64,000 nt of DNA from Phycisphaerae bacterium (GTDB lineage Bacteria; Planctomycetota; Phycisphaerae; UBA1845): positions 1 through 64,000 of the forward strand of contig JABWBH010000017.1 in the NCBI GenBank assembly GCA_013360585.1. Direction: 5' to 3'. The notes under the pieces are model-generated. The model was not told where the DNA came from and did no database searches. It saw nothing but the letters and a program-made list of their open reading frames with translations. Shown here one piece after another: positions 55,540-63,822 of the stretch (positions are counted from its first letter, which is position 1; every line of letters starts with the position of its first letter). The translations under genes and the position numbers were made by a program.

Positions 55540-55593
55540 GAGCCGCGGGCTTCAGCCCGCGCGAATGATCGCGCGGGCTGAAGCCCGCGGCTC
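55540..55593. repeat. Perfect 25-bp inverted repeat (REP-like)
   Basis: Arms 55540-55564 and 55569-55593 are exact reverse complements around the loop ATGA. The arm begins GAGCCGCGGGCTTCAGCCCG, and each arm also contains its own small palindrome (GCGGGCTTCAGCCCGC). The core recurs at 26521-26542. It lies between the methyltransferase stop and the carbamoyltransferase start. Confidence 0.92.
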
Positions 55594-55645
55594 AGGGGCC
55601 CTCTCTTGCGCTCGTCTGTTTGCTCCGCTTCCGCCTGTCGCGCAT

Positions 55646-56626
55646 CTAACTGGCTTGAACCTTCTCAGGCTGCAAAAAAAACGTCCACCCGGCCGCACGA
55701 TAATGAAACGCCAGCAGGTCGTACATGACCGCCGGAGGCAATCCGCGCAGGAGGGCCAGCGCCTCTGGGTCACGCGTGTGCTCCTCAGCGCTGACAGGCA
55801 GCCCGCCCCGCTTCGCCAGACCCGCGAACGCCCACCCCGTCCGCGCGAAGATCGAGAACAGCTCGTCGAAGTGGAACGAGTGTTCACACGGATTCGAAAA
55901 CGTGTCGGACACGTGGGTGATCCGGCGGCGGCGCATCGCCACCCGCACGATCTCACCCAGACGCAGCGGCGGCCCGAACCGCAGCCTCTTGCGCAACGTC
56001 CGCACGCCGTCCCACAGCGTATGCTTCCGCGAAAGCCTCAGCGAACGAACCGCGCGGGCCCGATCCTGAAACGTGCCGTCGGGCAACGCGCGGTCGAGAA
56101 GCTCCCGAACCTCCAGCACCTCGCGCCGCCCCGTCCGCGAGTACACGTACACCTGAAACAACCCGTCCTCGCGGAGGATCTCCCGCACGCGGGCGAACCC
56201 GGCGGCCGGGTCGCTCAGATGGTGCAGCACCCCCATCGACGTGATGACGTCAAACCTGCCTTCCCACGCCGGCGCTCCGGCCCGACGCAGCGCTTCGCCC
56301 AGCGGCTGCGTCATGTCGGCCTGAACAAAGGTCAGATCGAGCTTCGACCGCGCCGCCAGCGCCCGACCCAGCTCCAGACTCGCCGCATTGACGTCGATGC
56401 CCACGACTCGCGCCTGCGGCAGCATCCGCGCGATCCCCGCCGTGGCCTCGCCGGTCCCGCACCCGACGTCCGCAATCCAAAGCGGTCGCCGACTCAGCAA
56501 CTCGGGCGCTCGCTCGCGCAGCCCCTCGAGCAGAATTCGCGCCGAAGTCGTCCGCACCACCCCGTCGCCGGGATACGGCAGTTGCGAGTACAAGGGTGCA
56601 GTTGGCGCGACATTACCTTGATTCAT
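55646..56626 (-). CDS. Class I SAM-dependent methyltransferase
   Basis: A 326-residue protein with a complete Rossmann methyltransferase domain: motif I IADVGCGTGEATAGIARM, the acidic ribose-binding VVGIDVNAASLELGRAL, and motif IV VITSMGVLHHLSDP. The C-terminal 150 residues (from about 175) are helical and specific to this subgroup. The acceptor is unknown. ATG 56626 (MNQGNVAPTAPLYS) is the likely start; a GTG at 56644 is also in frame. It is next to the carbamoyltransferase, and the two may act on one product. Confidence 0.88.
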   Translation of the reverse strand: MNQGNVAPTAPLYSQLPYPGDGVVRTTSARILLEGLRERAPELLSRRPLWIADVGCGTGEATAGIARMLPQARVVGIDVNAASLELGRALAARSKLDLTFVQADMTQPLGEALRRAGAPAWEGRFDVITSMGVLHHLSDPAAGFARVREILREDGLFQVYVYSRTGRREVLEVRELLDRALPDGTFQDRARAVRSLRLSRKHTLWDGVRTLRKRLRFGPPLRLGEIVRVAMRRRRITHVSDTFSNPCEHSFHFDELFSIFARTGWAFAGLAKRGGLPVSAEEHTRDPEALALLRGLPPAVMYDLLAFHYRAAGWTFFLQPEKVQAS

Positions 56627-56873
56627 GAAACTGGGACTACGCACCGGACCCGGAAACCGGATCGCCGAGAAGCACGATCCGGTATCCCGTTTTCTCGAAA
56701 AATCGGCTTCCCACCTTCCCCCTTCCCACCTTCCCGCTTCGCACCTTCTCCCTTCAACCCCGAAGGGATTGCGACCTCCAGACCAAGGTTGGACGCCGAA
56801 GGCGACCTACCTTGCGCTACCGGAACCCCATCTCAACCAACCCTGAAAGGGTTGCGCCAAGCCCCCGATCATG
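56627..56873. other. Intergenic region with a short palindrome
   Basis: No gene is supported here. CAACCCT-GAA-AGGGTTG at 56838-56854 forms a 7-bp hairpin, and a related broken copy (AACCCCGAAGGGATTGCG) lies at about 56756-56773; both are followed by TTGCG or TGCG. They look like another dispersed element. Confidence 0.45.
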
Positions 56874-57332
56874 CTACGTCTTCGCTCCGCACTCCGGACA
56901 CTGATCGCTCGACACCCCCGTAAGGTTGTAACCGCAACGCCGACACAGACGAAAATTGGATGTCCGGCTGCTTCGTCGATACTCCATGACCAGGGTCACA
57001 ACACCGTAGACCAGCATGATTCCGGCCCCCGGACCCGCAAAGGCCCATTGCCCGAACTTCAATCCCAGAATCACCAGCAGGACGCCGACGGCCGTCATGA
57101 ACACGCCGGACGCCATCCGCGTCTTACGCGCATGCGATATCAAGCGCTCCTGGAGCAGCGGCTGGCTGCTCTGAAACTCCCGCAGATCGCTGATTCTCCT
57201 GGCGAGGATTTCGCATTTTGCTCGACACGCCATCAGGCTGCCCGTCTCAACCGCGCATTCCCGGCATAATCCGCGACCGCACACCATGCATACGCCGATC
57301 GCAGGCTCGCCTGAATGCTCAAAGCAGTGCAT
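56874..57332 (-). CDS. Small membrane protein with two zinc-binding ends
   Basis: A 152-residue protein. The N-terminus (MHCFEHSGEPAIGVCMVCGR then GLCRECAV) is a B-box-like zinc finger. Two membrane helices (about 73-95 and 101-120) follow, including VFMTAVGVLLVILGLKFG. The C-terminus is a zinc ribbon, LCRRCGYNLTGVSSDQCPEC, a motif common in planctomycete proteins. Function unknown. It begins 3 bases after nuoF and is therefore almost certainly cotranscribed with it. Confidence 0.82.
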   Translation of the reverse strand: MHCFEHSGEPAIGVCMVCGRGLCRECAVETGSLMACRAKCEILARRISDLREFQSSQPLLQERLISHARKTRMASGVFMTAVGVLLVILGLKFGQWAFAGPGAGIMLVYGVVTLVMEYRRSSRTSNFRLCRRCGYNLTGVSSDQCPECGAKT

Positions 57333-57335
57333 GTC

Positions 57336-58643
57336 CTAACCCACGACCGTCAGCGACACTTCCGCTTTCTCCGGGGATTGCGCCCGGATCCGCTCCTCCA
57401 GCTCGCCCCGGAACTTCTTCACCACCGTCTCGATCGGATACGTCGCGCCGTCCGGCAGACCGCAGATCGACAGCCCCGGCATCATGCCCATGTTCCGCGC
57501 GGTCTGAAGAATCAAGTCCAGATCCTCCAACCGCCCCGCGCCGCGGGCGATGCGCTCCGCGATCTTGTGCATCCAGCTTGTGCCCTCGCGGCACTGCGTA
57601 CACTGACCGCACGATTCCATCGCGTAGAACCGGGCGAGATTCCGCAGCACGATGCGGATGTCGATGCTTTCATCCAGCACCACCGCCGCGGCCGTGCCCA
57701 ACCCCAGCAGCCCCAACTTCCGTGGATCCTCGAAGTCCATTTTCATGTGCAGTTCGGACGCGGAGAGCGCCCCCATCGAAATCCCGCCGGGCAGCACGCA
57801 CTTGACCTTCTTCCCATCGCGCATCCCCCCGCCGAACCGCGGATCCTCGATCAGCTCCTTCACCGAGATGTCCATCGACCCCTCGTAGCAGCCGGGCTTC
57901 TTCACCGGTCCGCTGATGCAGAACAGTTTCGGACCTGTACTGTGCGACGGACCGACGCCCGTGAACCACGACGCCCCGCGCTCGATGATGTGCGGCACGT
58001 TGCACAGCGTCTCGACGTTGTTGACGATCGTCGGCTTGCGAAACAAACCCTCGATCGCCGGAAACGGCGGCTTGATCCGAGGCCAGCCGCGCTTGCCCTC
58101 GAGCGACTCGATCAGCCCCGTCTCCTCGCCGCACACGTACGCCCCCGCACCGCGGTGTACGTACACGTCGACGCTGAAATCGCTGCCGAACACCTTCCTG
58201 CCGAGGTAGCCCTTCGCATACGCCTCATCCACCGCACGCTGAAGAATGTGAAACGGCTCGTGAAACTCGACGCGCAGGTAGATGTACGCCACCTGCGCCT
58301 GCACGGCGTAAGCCGCGATGATGACGCCCTCGATAAGCTGATGCGGATCGTGCTCCATCAGCACGCGGTTCGAGAAGGTCGGCGGTTCGCTCTCGTCGCC
58401 GTTGACGCACAGATACGTCACCTTGCGGTCCTTCGGCAGGAAGCTCCACTTCATCCCCGCGGGGAAACCGGCCCCGCCGCGACCGCGAAGGTTCGCCTTC
58501 TTGACCTCCTCGACCACCGCCTCCGGCGTCATCTTCAGCGCCTTGCGCACCGCCTGATACCCGCCGCGCGATTCATACACCTTCAAGGTCCGCGAGCCTT
58601 CAACGCCGCGATTGCGCAGCAGGATGGGTTCGTAACTCGCCAT
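57336..58643 (-). CDS. nuoF: NADH-quinone oxidoreductase subunit F
   Basis: A 435-residue NADH-binding subunit with FMN and cluster N3. The FMN/NADH glycine-rich loop is LRGRGGAGFPAGMKW. A second nucleotide segment is GAGAYVCGEETGLIESLEG, with KRGWPRIKPPFPA. The 4Fe-4S ligands are in ESCGQCTQCREGTSWM with a further Cys in the C-terminal IC segment. The ATG at 58643 (MASYEPILLRNRG) is a typical start. Confidence 0.96.
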   Translation of the reverse strand: MASYEPILLRNRGVEGSRTLKVYESRGGYQAVRKALKMTPEAVVEEVKKANLRGRGGAGFPAGMKWSFLPKDRKVTYLCVNGDESEPPTFSNRVLMEHDPHQLIEGVIIAAYAVQAQVAYIYLRVEFHEPFHILQRAVDEAYAKGYLGRKVFGSDFSVDVYVHRGAGAYVCGEETGLIESLEGKRGWPRIKPPFPAIEGLFRKPTIVNNVETLCNVPHIIERGASWFTGVGPSHSTGPKLFCISGPVKKPGCYEGSMDISVKELIEDPRFGGGMRDGKKVKCVLPGGISMGALSASELHMKMDFEDPRKLGLLGLGTAAAVVLDESIDIRIVLRNLARFYAMESCGQCTQCREGTSWMHKIAERIARGAGRLEDLDLILQTARNMGMMPGLSICGLPDGATYPIETVVKKFRGELEERIRAQSPEKAEVSLTVVG

Positions 58644-58677
58644 GCCGACTCCCCGAATCTTGATCCTTCCTCGTCGC

Positions 58678-60150
58678 TTACGGGAGGCTCACGAACCAGC
58701 CGATACCGCAAAGCGCGAACACACACACCAGCCACGGACGCCCTGCCGCGTCCCACCGCGGCGCCAGCAACGCAAACAACACCGGCACAAAATCCGTCGA
58801 AAATCGGTGATGTCCCTGATGAAACATCCCTGTCGTATGATACATGAGGATGCCGACAACGACCAGCGCCGCAGCCGCAAGCCACACGCGCGACGCGGCG
58901 TCCATCACGATCATTCGAAACGCCGGAAGCAGATACAACAGCAACGGCGAGGTCCACCAGATCCCCGTGCCCTGGAAATTCGTCACCAGCCTCCAGCCGT
59001 GGTACTCCCGCTTCAGCTTCGGAAACCCCAGATTCAGCGCATACGCGTTCCGAGGAATAAACGCAGGTGAAAATATCCCGATTCTGGCGCAGTCCGCCTG
59101 CTCTGATTCGACTCCCTCGTAGAGGTACCGATATCCGAAATCCCAGGGTCGGTTGAATTTCAACGTGTTCAGCGCCGCCGGCACGCCCCCCACCACCGCG
59201 CACACCGCTGCCGCCTGCGCCATCCGCGCGCGTCGCGACGATACGCGCGCGCCGGAAGGAACCTCGGCGCCGCGCCACGCCGCCCAGATCACCGGGATCG
59301 CGTAGAACGCCGTCAACTGGCGCGACCACGCCGCCAGCATCAGCCCCACCCCCATCACCCCCACCCGCCGCCGCCCGAAAAACTCCGCCAGCATCACGAG
59401 CTGTCCCACCACCGCCAGCACGTGGTTCACGTGATACACCTGCGACGACCGCAACGCCCACCGCAGAACCGGAAGCACCGACGTCCCGCAAACCAGCGCC
59501 AGCGCCAGCACCACAGCCATCCACACCCGCCGCGTCCGCTTCAGCATCACCCCGTAGGCCAGCCCCGGCAGCGGCAGGCCCAGCAGCACCGCCAGCAGCA
59601 CCTGAGGAACCCCCTCCGCGCAGAAAGGAACCACCGCCGCCGCAATCAGCGTCATCATCGGCGGATACGCGTTGAGAATTCGACCCTCGAACAGCGCCGT
59701 GTCCAGCCGCCGGAACGGCAGCTCGAACGTCCCCCGCCACCACGCGACAGCCTCACCGATGTTCAGGTTGTCTTCGTAGACGATGATCCGGTTCCCGAAA
59801 AAAGTCGCCGGGCATGTCTGTCCGTAACGCGGGGACGTGTGATCGTTGTACGGACCCGGACCACGCCAAAGCGGAGCGTCCAGGAGAAGAAAATAAACGA
59901 CATAAACCGCGACCAGCCCCAGCAGCTTCGGCCGCCGCACCAGCCACGTCTTCGCATCCGACAGGGAGTAATCTCGCGCCCAGATCGTTCCGCCCGCGCC
60001 CACGACGGGCGCTCCCGACGACCCTGGACCCTCCGGCGCCGCACATTCGGGACCGTGCGATCCCGACGTCCGCACGTCCGTCGATCCGCGCAGCGGCTCG
60101 CCGGACTCCGGCGCGTTGGAAGACCCCTGCTCACCTGCCGCCGGATTCAT
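58678..60150 (-). CDS. Polytopic membrane protein, possibly a GT-C-like glycosyltransferase
   Basis: A 490-residue protein with a polar, Gly/Ser/Pro-rich N-terminus of about 70 residues and then ten or so membrane helices (LLGLVAVYVVYFLLLDAPLW, VLLAVLLGLPLPGLAYGVML, VWMAVVLALALVCGTSVLPV and others). A first periplasmic loop with GQTCPATFFGNRIIVYEDN and a cluster of acidic and aromatic residues recalls GT-C/ArnT-type proteins, but no diagnostic motif lets me name the reaction. It is placed between nuoE (15 bases) and nuoF (34 bases) on the same strand, so it is cotranscribed with complex I genes. Confidence 0.65.
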   Translation of the reverse strand: MNPAAGEQGSSNAPESGEPLRGSTDVRTSGSHGPECAAPEGPGSSGAPVVGAGGTIWARDYSLSDAKTWLVRRPKLLGLVAVYVVYFLLLDAPLWRGPGPYNDHTSPRYGQTCPATFFGNRIIVYEDNLNIGEAVAWWRGTFELPFRRLDTALFEGRILNAYPPMMTLIAAAVVPFCAEGVPQVLLAVLLGLPLPGLAYGVMLKRTRRVWMAVVLALALVCGTSVLPVLRWALRSSQVYHVNHVLAVVGQLVMLAEFFGRRRVGVMGVGLMLAAWSRQLTAFYAIPVIWAAWRGAEVPSGARVSSRRARMAQAAAVCAVVGGVPAALNTLKFNRPWDFGYRYLYEGVESEQADCARIGIFSPAFIPRNAYALNLGFPKLKREYHGWRLVTNFQGTGIWWTSPLLLYLLPAFRMIVMDAASRVWLAAAALVVVGILMYHTTGMFHQGHHRFSTDFVPVLFALLAPRWDAAGRPWLVCVFALCGIGWFVSLP

Positions 60151-60165
60151 CGCGTCGTGCGGCTC

Positions 60166-60828
60166 CTACGCCTCACGCATTTCGCGGATGTCGCTGGTGA
60201 TGCCGACCGCCTCCGCACCCGAACCGCCCCCCGGACGCCCGTTCGTCGCACCGCCCTTCGCCGCCGGAGCGTCAAAAAGCGCGCTGCGCGGCGCCGCAAT
60301 CCGATCATTGTCCGGGTCCGCCAGCAGCTTCGGAACGTCCTCCGCCCGGACCTGCTGGTGCATCCGCTCTCCGATCAGCAGGCACGGCGCATGATCGCAG
60401 CCCGCCAGGCACTCTTCCGTCATGAAGCTGTATTTCCCGTCGGCCGTCGTCCCGTGCTCCTTGACGTGCAGGTGCTGCTTCACCGCATCGATGACTTGCT
60501 GTCCGCCCAGCGCTTCACACGAAATGCTGCGGCACGCGACGATGACCTTCTCGCCCTTCGGATGCGTCCAGAAGTGGGTGTAGAAGGAGACCGTATCCAT
60601 CACCTCGGAAGGGTGGATCTCAAGAAGCTCGGCGATCTCCTTCATCGCCTGCATCGACACATGCCCCAGCGCGTCCTGCACCACGTGCAACGCGGGCAGC
60701 AGCACCGCGCGCTTCGTCGCGTACCGCGGGAAGAACGAGCGGATCTTCTCACGCACAGGCTCGGAGAGCGCCGCCGGTGCGTCCTTCGGAAATGCGGGAG
60801 TATTGCGATCGAGCGTTTTCCAACTCAT
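60166..60828 (-). CDS. nuoE: NADH-quinone oxidoreductase subunit E
   Basis: A 220-residue thioredoxin-like subunit with the 2Fe-2S cluster N1a. Ligands: VACRSISCEALGG (two Cys four residues apart) and EECLAGCDHAP (CxxxC). Upstream are the family helices YATKRAVLLPALHVVQDALG and the MDTVSFYTHF segment. The last 50 residues are a Gly/Ala-rich tail. ATG 60828 (MSWKTL) is chosen; a GTG at 60840 is possible. Confidence 0.95.
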   Translation of the reverse strand: MSWKTLDRNTPAFPKDAPAALSEPVREKIRSFFPRYATKRAVLLPALHVVQDALGHVSMQAMKEIAELLEIHPSEVMDTVSFYTHFWTHPKGEKVIVACRSISCEALGGQQVIDAVKQHLHVKEHGTTADGKYSFMTEECLAGCDHAPCLLIGERMHQQVRAEDVPKLLADPDNDRIAAPRSALFDAPAAKGGATNGRPGGGSGAEAVGITSDIREMREA

Positions 60829-60934
60829 GGTAAAAACCACCGGCTATCCGTTCCACACGGCCCATCTATCCAACCCAACACGGATCTCATCCGACTTCGG
60901 CGAACCCCTCTGATTCCTCGAACCAAACCGGACT

Positions 60935-61540
60935 TCAGAACTTGGGAGGCTCCGTGAACCACTCCATCGTGTCGCGCACATGGCGCAGGCGACCCAGCAG
61001 CACGGAGGGAACCTGCGCCGCCAGCTTCGCGTCGATCAGTCCGACCCGAAAAAGGTCTTCAAGATACACCTGGTCATGTCTGCGAAAGGCATTCAGTTTC
61101 ATGATGACCAGCGGCAGGAGCTCCACCACCATGTCCCCGCTCCGCGAACGAAGCGCGGCTTGAACGTCCGGCGCCGCGAAGTGCGAATGCGCCCGCACCT
61201 TCTCGTTGGAGACGATGACATGGATCCCCTGGTTCGGAAGCGGATCGGAGGCTTCCATGAACACGGGGGGGGCCTTCACGTCCGCGCTGATGAACCCGAG
61301 CGGGGCCAACACGCCCTCCACGCGCTCGATATCATTCCGCCGCAGCAGGACATCGAGATCCTTCGTCGCGCGCACCGCGACGGCATCGCGCGTCGCAACC
61401 CATGTCGCCGCCGCGTTCCCCTCGATCACGGCATCGGGAATTCCGGCGCCGTCCAAGGCGGAACTCACGATCTCGAGTAACCGTTCAATTCTTTCCACGG
61501 CTCGGAACTGCCGCTCAATACTGGGTGTGGGTTGGACCAT
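60935..61540 (-). CDS. Nucleotidyltransferase-fold protein inside the nuo cluster
   Basis: A 201-residue protein. The start ATG is at 61540 (MVQPTPSIERQ), 11 bases after the nuoD stop; the frame continues open into nuoD but that part is not coding. The segment VIEGNAAATWVATRD followed by VRATKDLDVLLRRND gives the Gly...Arg-x-Thr-x-Asp-x-Asp arrangement of minimal nucleotidyltransferases (DUF6036/AbiEii-like). The two Asp of DLD would bind metal. Some relatives are toxins, but no antitoxin-like partner lies beside it. It resembles, in motif only, the broken gene at 63326-63822. Confidence 0.7.
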   Translation of the reverse strand: MVQPTPSIERQFRAVERIERLLEIVSSALDGAGIPDAVIEGNAAATWVATRDAVAVRATKDLDVLLRRNDIERVEGVLAPLGFISADVKAPPVFMEASDPLPNQGIHVIVSNEKVRAHSHFAAPDVQAALRSRSGDMVVELLPLVIMKLNAFRRHDQVYLEDLFRVGLIDAKLAAQVPSVLLGRLRHVRDTMEWFTEPPKF

Positions 61541-61551
61541 CAGCGCACGCT

Positions 61552-62811
61552 CTACCGATCCAGCTCCGCCGCGATGATGTTCAGCGACCCCAGAATCGCC
61601 ACCACGTCGCTGATCTGATGCCCCTCCACAAGCCTGGGGAAGCACTGGTAGTTGATGAAGCTCGGCGGGCGGCATCTCGCACGGTACGCGCAGTTGCCCC
61701 CGTCGCTGACCAGATAAAACCCAAGCTCGCCGTTGGCCGTCTCCTGACACCCGTAAGCTTCGCCGATCGGCGGCGTGAAGCCCCGGTTGGTCATGATCGT
61801 CTCGAAGTGGTGGATCAGACCCTCGATGCTGAAGTAAACCTCGCGCTTGTCCGGCAGCGCCTTCTTGTCGTCGGGCAGGAGGTTGATCGGCCCGGACGGA
61901 ATGTCGTCGACCAGTTGCGTGAGGATCGACAGCGACTGTTTGATCTCCTCCAGACGCACCAGATATCGGGCCAGTACGTCGCCGCCCGTCGATATCGGAA
62001 CCTTGAACGACACGCCGGACGAACCCTTCCCGTCCCAGTTGTCCGCGTAGCAAAGGTACGGCTCATCCTTGCGCAGATCGCGGCGCACCCCGGCCGATCG
62101 CGCCAGGGGACCGGTCAGCCCCCAGTTGATCGCGTCCTCACGCCCGATCACGCCGATGCCCTTCGTCCGCTCAATAAAAATCCGGTTGCGGTTCAGCAGC
62201 GATTCAAGGTCGGCGATCGCCGTCGGAAGGTGCTTGCAAAAGGCCTTTACATGCCCAGGCCACTCCGGCGGAACGTCCTGCATGAGTCCGCCGACGCGCG
62301 TGTAACTGACCGTGAACCGCGCGCCGCAGATTTCCTCAAACAAGTCATAAATCATCTCGCGCTCGTTGAACCCGTAGAGGAACGCGGTCAGCGCCCCCAG
62401 GTCCAGCGCCGCCGCCCCGACGCACAGCAGATGATCCTGAATCCGCGCCAGCTCCGCACAGATCGTGCGGATCACTTTGCACCGCGGGGTGATCTCGATG
62501 TCGAAGAGCTTCTCGCAGGCATGATGCCACGCCAGATTGTTGGCCATCGGCGAAACGTAATTCATCCGATCGGTGACGACCACGTACTGGTTGTAGTTCA
62601 AATGCTCGCCGAGCTTCTCGAACCCGCTGTGCAGGTACCCGATGTGCGGCGTCGCGCGGAGCACGCGCTCCCCGTCCAGCTCCAGCACCAGGCGCAGCGT
62701 CGTGTGCGTCGCCGGATGCTGCGGCCCGAAGTTCAGCGTCCACAAATCGCCGCCCGGCTCTTCCGGAGCGAACGTGCTCGGCTCAGGCGGATTGTAAGTT
62801 GCGGTGGTCAT
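61552..62811 (-). CDS. nuoD: NADH-quinone oxidoreductase subunit D
   Basis: A 419-residue 49-kDa-type subunit at the quinone site. Conserved segments: LNFGPQHPATHTTLRLVLEL near the N-terminus, IGYLHSGFEKLGE, YVSPMANNLAWHHACEKLF and the C-terminal IISDVVAILGSLNIIAAELDR region (QISDVVAILGSLNI). The start ATG at 62811 lies 29 bases inside the 3' end of the upstream lipoprotein gene. It is the first complex I gene in the window; nuoA, nuoB and nuoC are absent upstream to the right edge. Confidence 0.96.
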   Translation of the reverse strand: MTTATYNPPEPSTFAPEEPGGDLWTLNFGPQHPATHTTLRLVLELDGERVLRATPHIGYLHSGFEKLGEHLNYNQYVVVTDRMNYVSPMANNLAWHHACEKLFDIEITPRCKVIRTICAELARIQDHLLCVGAAALDLGALTAFLYGFNEREMIYDLFEEICGARFTVSYTRVGGLMQDVPPEWPGHVKAFCKHLPTAIADLESLLNRNRIFIERTKGIGVIGREDAINWGLTGPLARSAGVRRDLRKDEPYLCYADNWDGKGSSGVSFKVPISTGGDVLARYLVRLEEIKQSLSILTQLVDDIPSGPINLLPDDKKALPDKREVYFSIEGLIHHFETIMTNRGFTPPIGEAYGCQETANGELGFYLVSDGGNCAYRARCRPPSFINYQCFPRLVEGHQISDVVAILGSLNIIAAELDR

Positions 62812-63325
62812 AAGAATCGCTATCGAATTGGGGTCGCAGGCCCGACGACAGGGCGAACGAACCCACGATCACGGTGTCCTCGATCTCGCCGCCCGCCTCG
62901 GGCGCGCCGATGAACACATCATACTCCCCCGCGGACCACGACCCGCGCGTAATGAACGACTCCTCCGCGTTGTTGCAGAAGCTTCCGGTCTCCGAACGAA
63001 TCCAGATGACGATCTCGGCGTCGCTTTCGACGGTCACCGTCAGACCGGCGACCGCCTGCGTCAGCGTGATCCGATGATTCGACGTCGTCGCCAAGAACGC
63101 ATCGGTGTCGAGCGGGTCCGGACTTTGCGTGGTCGATCGGCAGGCGAAGACGTCCTCCTTCGTCGTCGGCGTCGAAACCCCGGTCCGTTCCTCGCGGTCG
63201 TCCGCGCCGGAAAGGACAACGTGGAATTCATCGCCATCGTCGTTTCCGCCGCATCCCCCGGCGTTGCTGCATCCGGCAAGAGCGGTCAAAAGAATCGCGG
63301 CGACCCTTGAACCGACTGATTTCAC
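62783..63325 (-). CDS. Lipoprotein of unknown function overlapping nuoD
   Basis: A 180-residue protein. GTG 63325 has AGAGGA upstream and gives VKSVGSRVAAILLTALAGC, a lipoprotein signal with lipobox LAGC (lipidated Cys at residue 19). The mature part starts with a Gly/Asn/Asp-rich spacer, then a beta-rich domain (HRITLTQAVAGLTVTVESDA) with two Cys (VFACRST and SFCNNAEE) that could pair. It is not a recognised family. The frame is continuous with the broken nucleotidyltransferase upstream, but the signal peptide argues for an internal start. Its 3' end overlaps the nuoD start by 29 bases. Confidence 0.7.
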   Translation of the reverse strand: MKSVGSRVAAILLTALAGCSNAGGCGGNDDGDEFHVVLSGADDREERTGVSTPTTKEDVFACRSTTQSPDPLDTDAFLATTSNHRITLTQAVAGLTVTVESDAEIVIWIRSETGSFCNNAEESFITRGSWSAGEYDVFIGAPEAGGEIEDTVIVGSFALSSGLRPQFDSDSYDHRNLQSA

Positions 63326-63822
63326 TTCGCTTTTCCTCTCGACGCTCGTGCTTTCCTTGCGCCTCGTATTCTGGGCCGGGTTCGCAGCGTCGCAACATCC
63401 AAACAGATCCTGAGGCCTCCCCGCAGCGATCTTTGAACGTATCAGGTCAGCCCTCGACAATACGCCTACCCTCACATCCGCAAACTTAACTTCAACGCGA
63501 TTTCGCCAGGCTGTCGCGAAGCGAACGCCATCAAGGCTCTTGAGCACGTCCACACGATCCGGCTCCACTCCTAACGTATAAACGGACTCCGGATCGACCA
63601 GATCCTCCAGAACAATCGCTTTCAACGGAGCGCCGAATCTCACGAGCGCCCTCCACGTCCGCCTTGCGTTCTCCTCCGTAGGCTCGATCCCGATGTCCAG
63701 ATCCTTCGTAGACCGAGAGGCTCAGTGTGATGGATTACGGCGTAGGCCCCGACGACGAGAAAGCGGACGTTTTCACTTTTCAAATTGTTCAACAGATCTC
63801 TGAAGTCTGGGGATAGATCCAT
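63326..63822 (-). pseudogene. Frameshifted nucleotidyltransferase (DUF6036-like)
   Basis: Starting at ATG 63822 the first frame gives MDLSPDFRDLLNNLKSENVR then FLVVGAYAVIHHTEPLG, the family N-terminus. Near 63710-63720 the homologous sequence changes frame: the next frame continues TKDLDIGIEPTEENARRTW, then LGVEPDRVDVLKSLDGVRF and DLIRSKIAAGRPQDL. A two-base insertion in the CCTCTCGG stretch would explain the shift (CCTCGG restores Pro-Arg before the Thr-Lys-Asp-Leu-Asp site). After RPQDL the normal stop is missing and the frame runs on into the lipoprotein gene. It is therefore a decayed gene, unless the shift is a sequencing error or is programmed. Confidence 0.75.

Noticed and set aside
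53792-56923. A 1043-codon open frame on the plus strand
   Set aside because: It is antisense to the carbamoyltransferase and methyltransferase, is rich in Arg/Pro/His, has no domain and reflects third-position GC of the real genes.
61541-62053. Upstream extension of the nucleotidyltransferase frame into nuoD
   Set aside because: This part is a shadow of nuoD; the protein-like sequence starts at ATG 61540.
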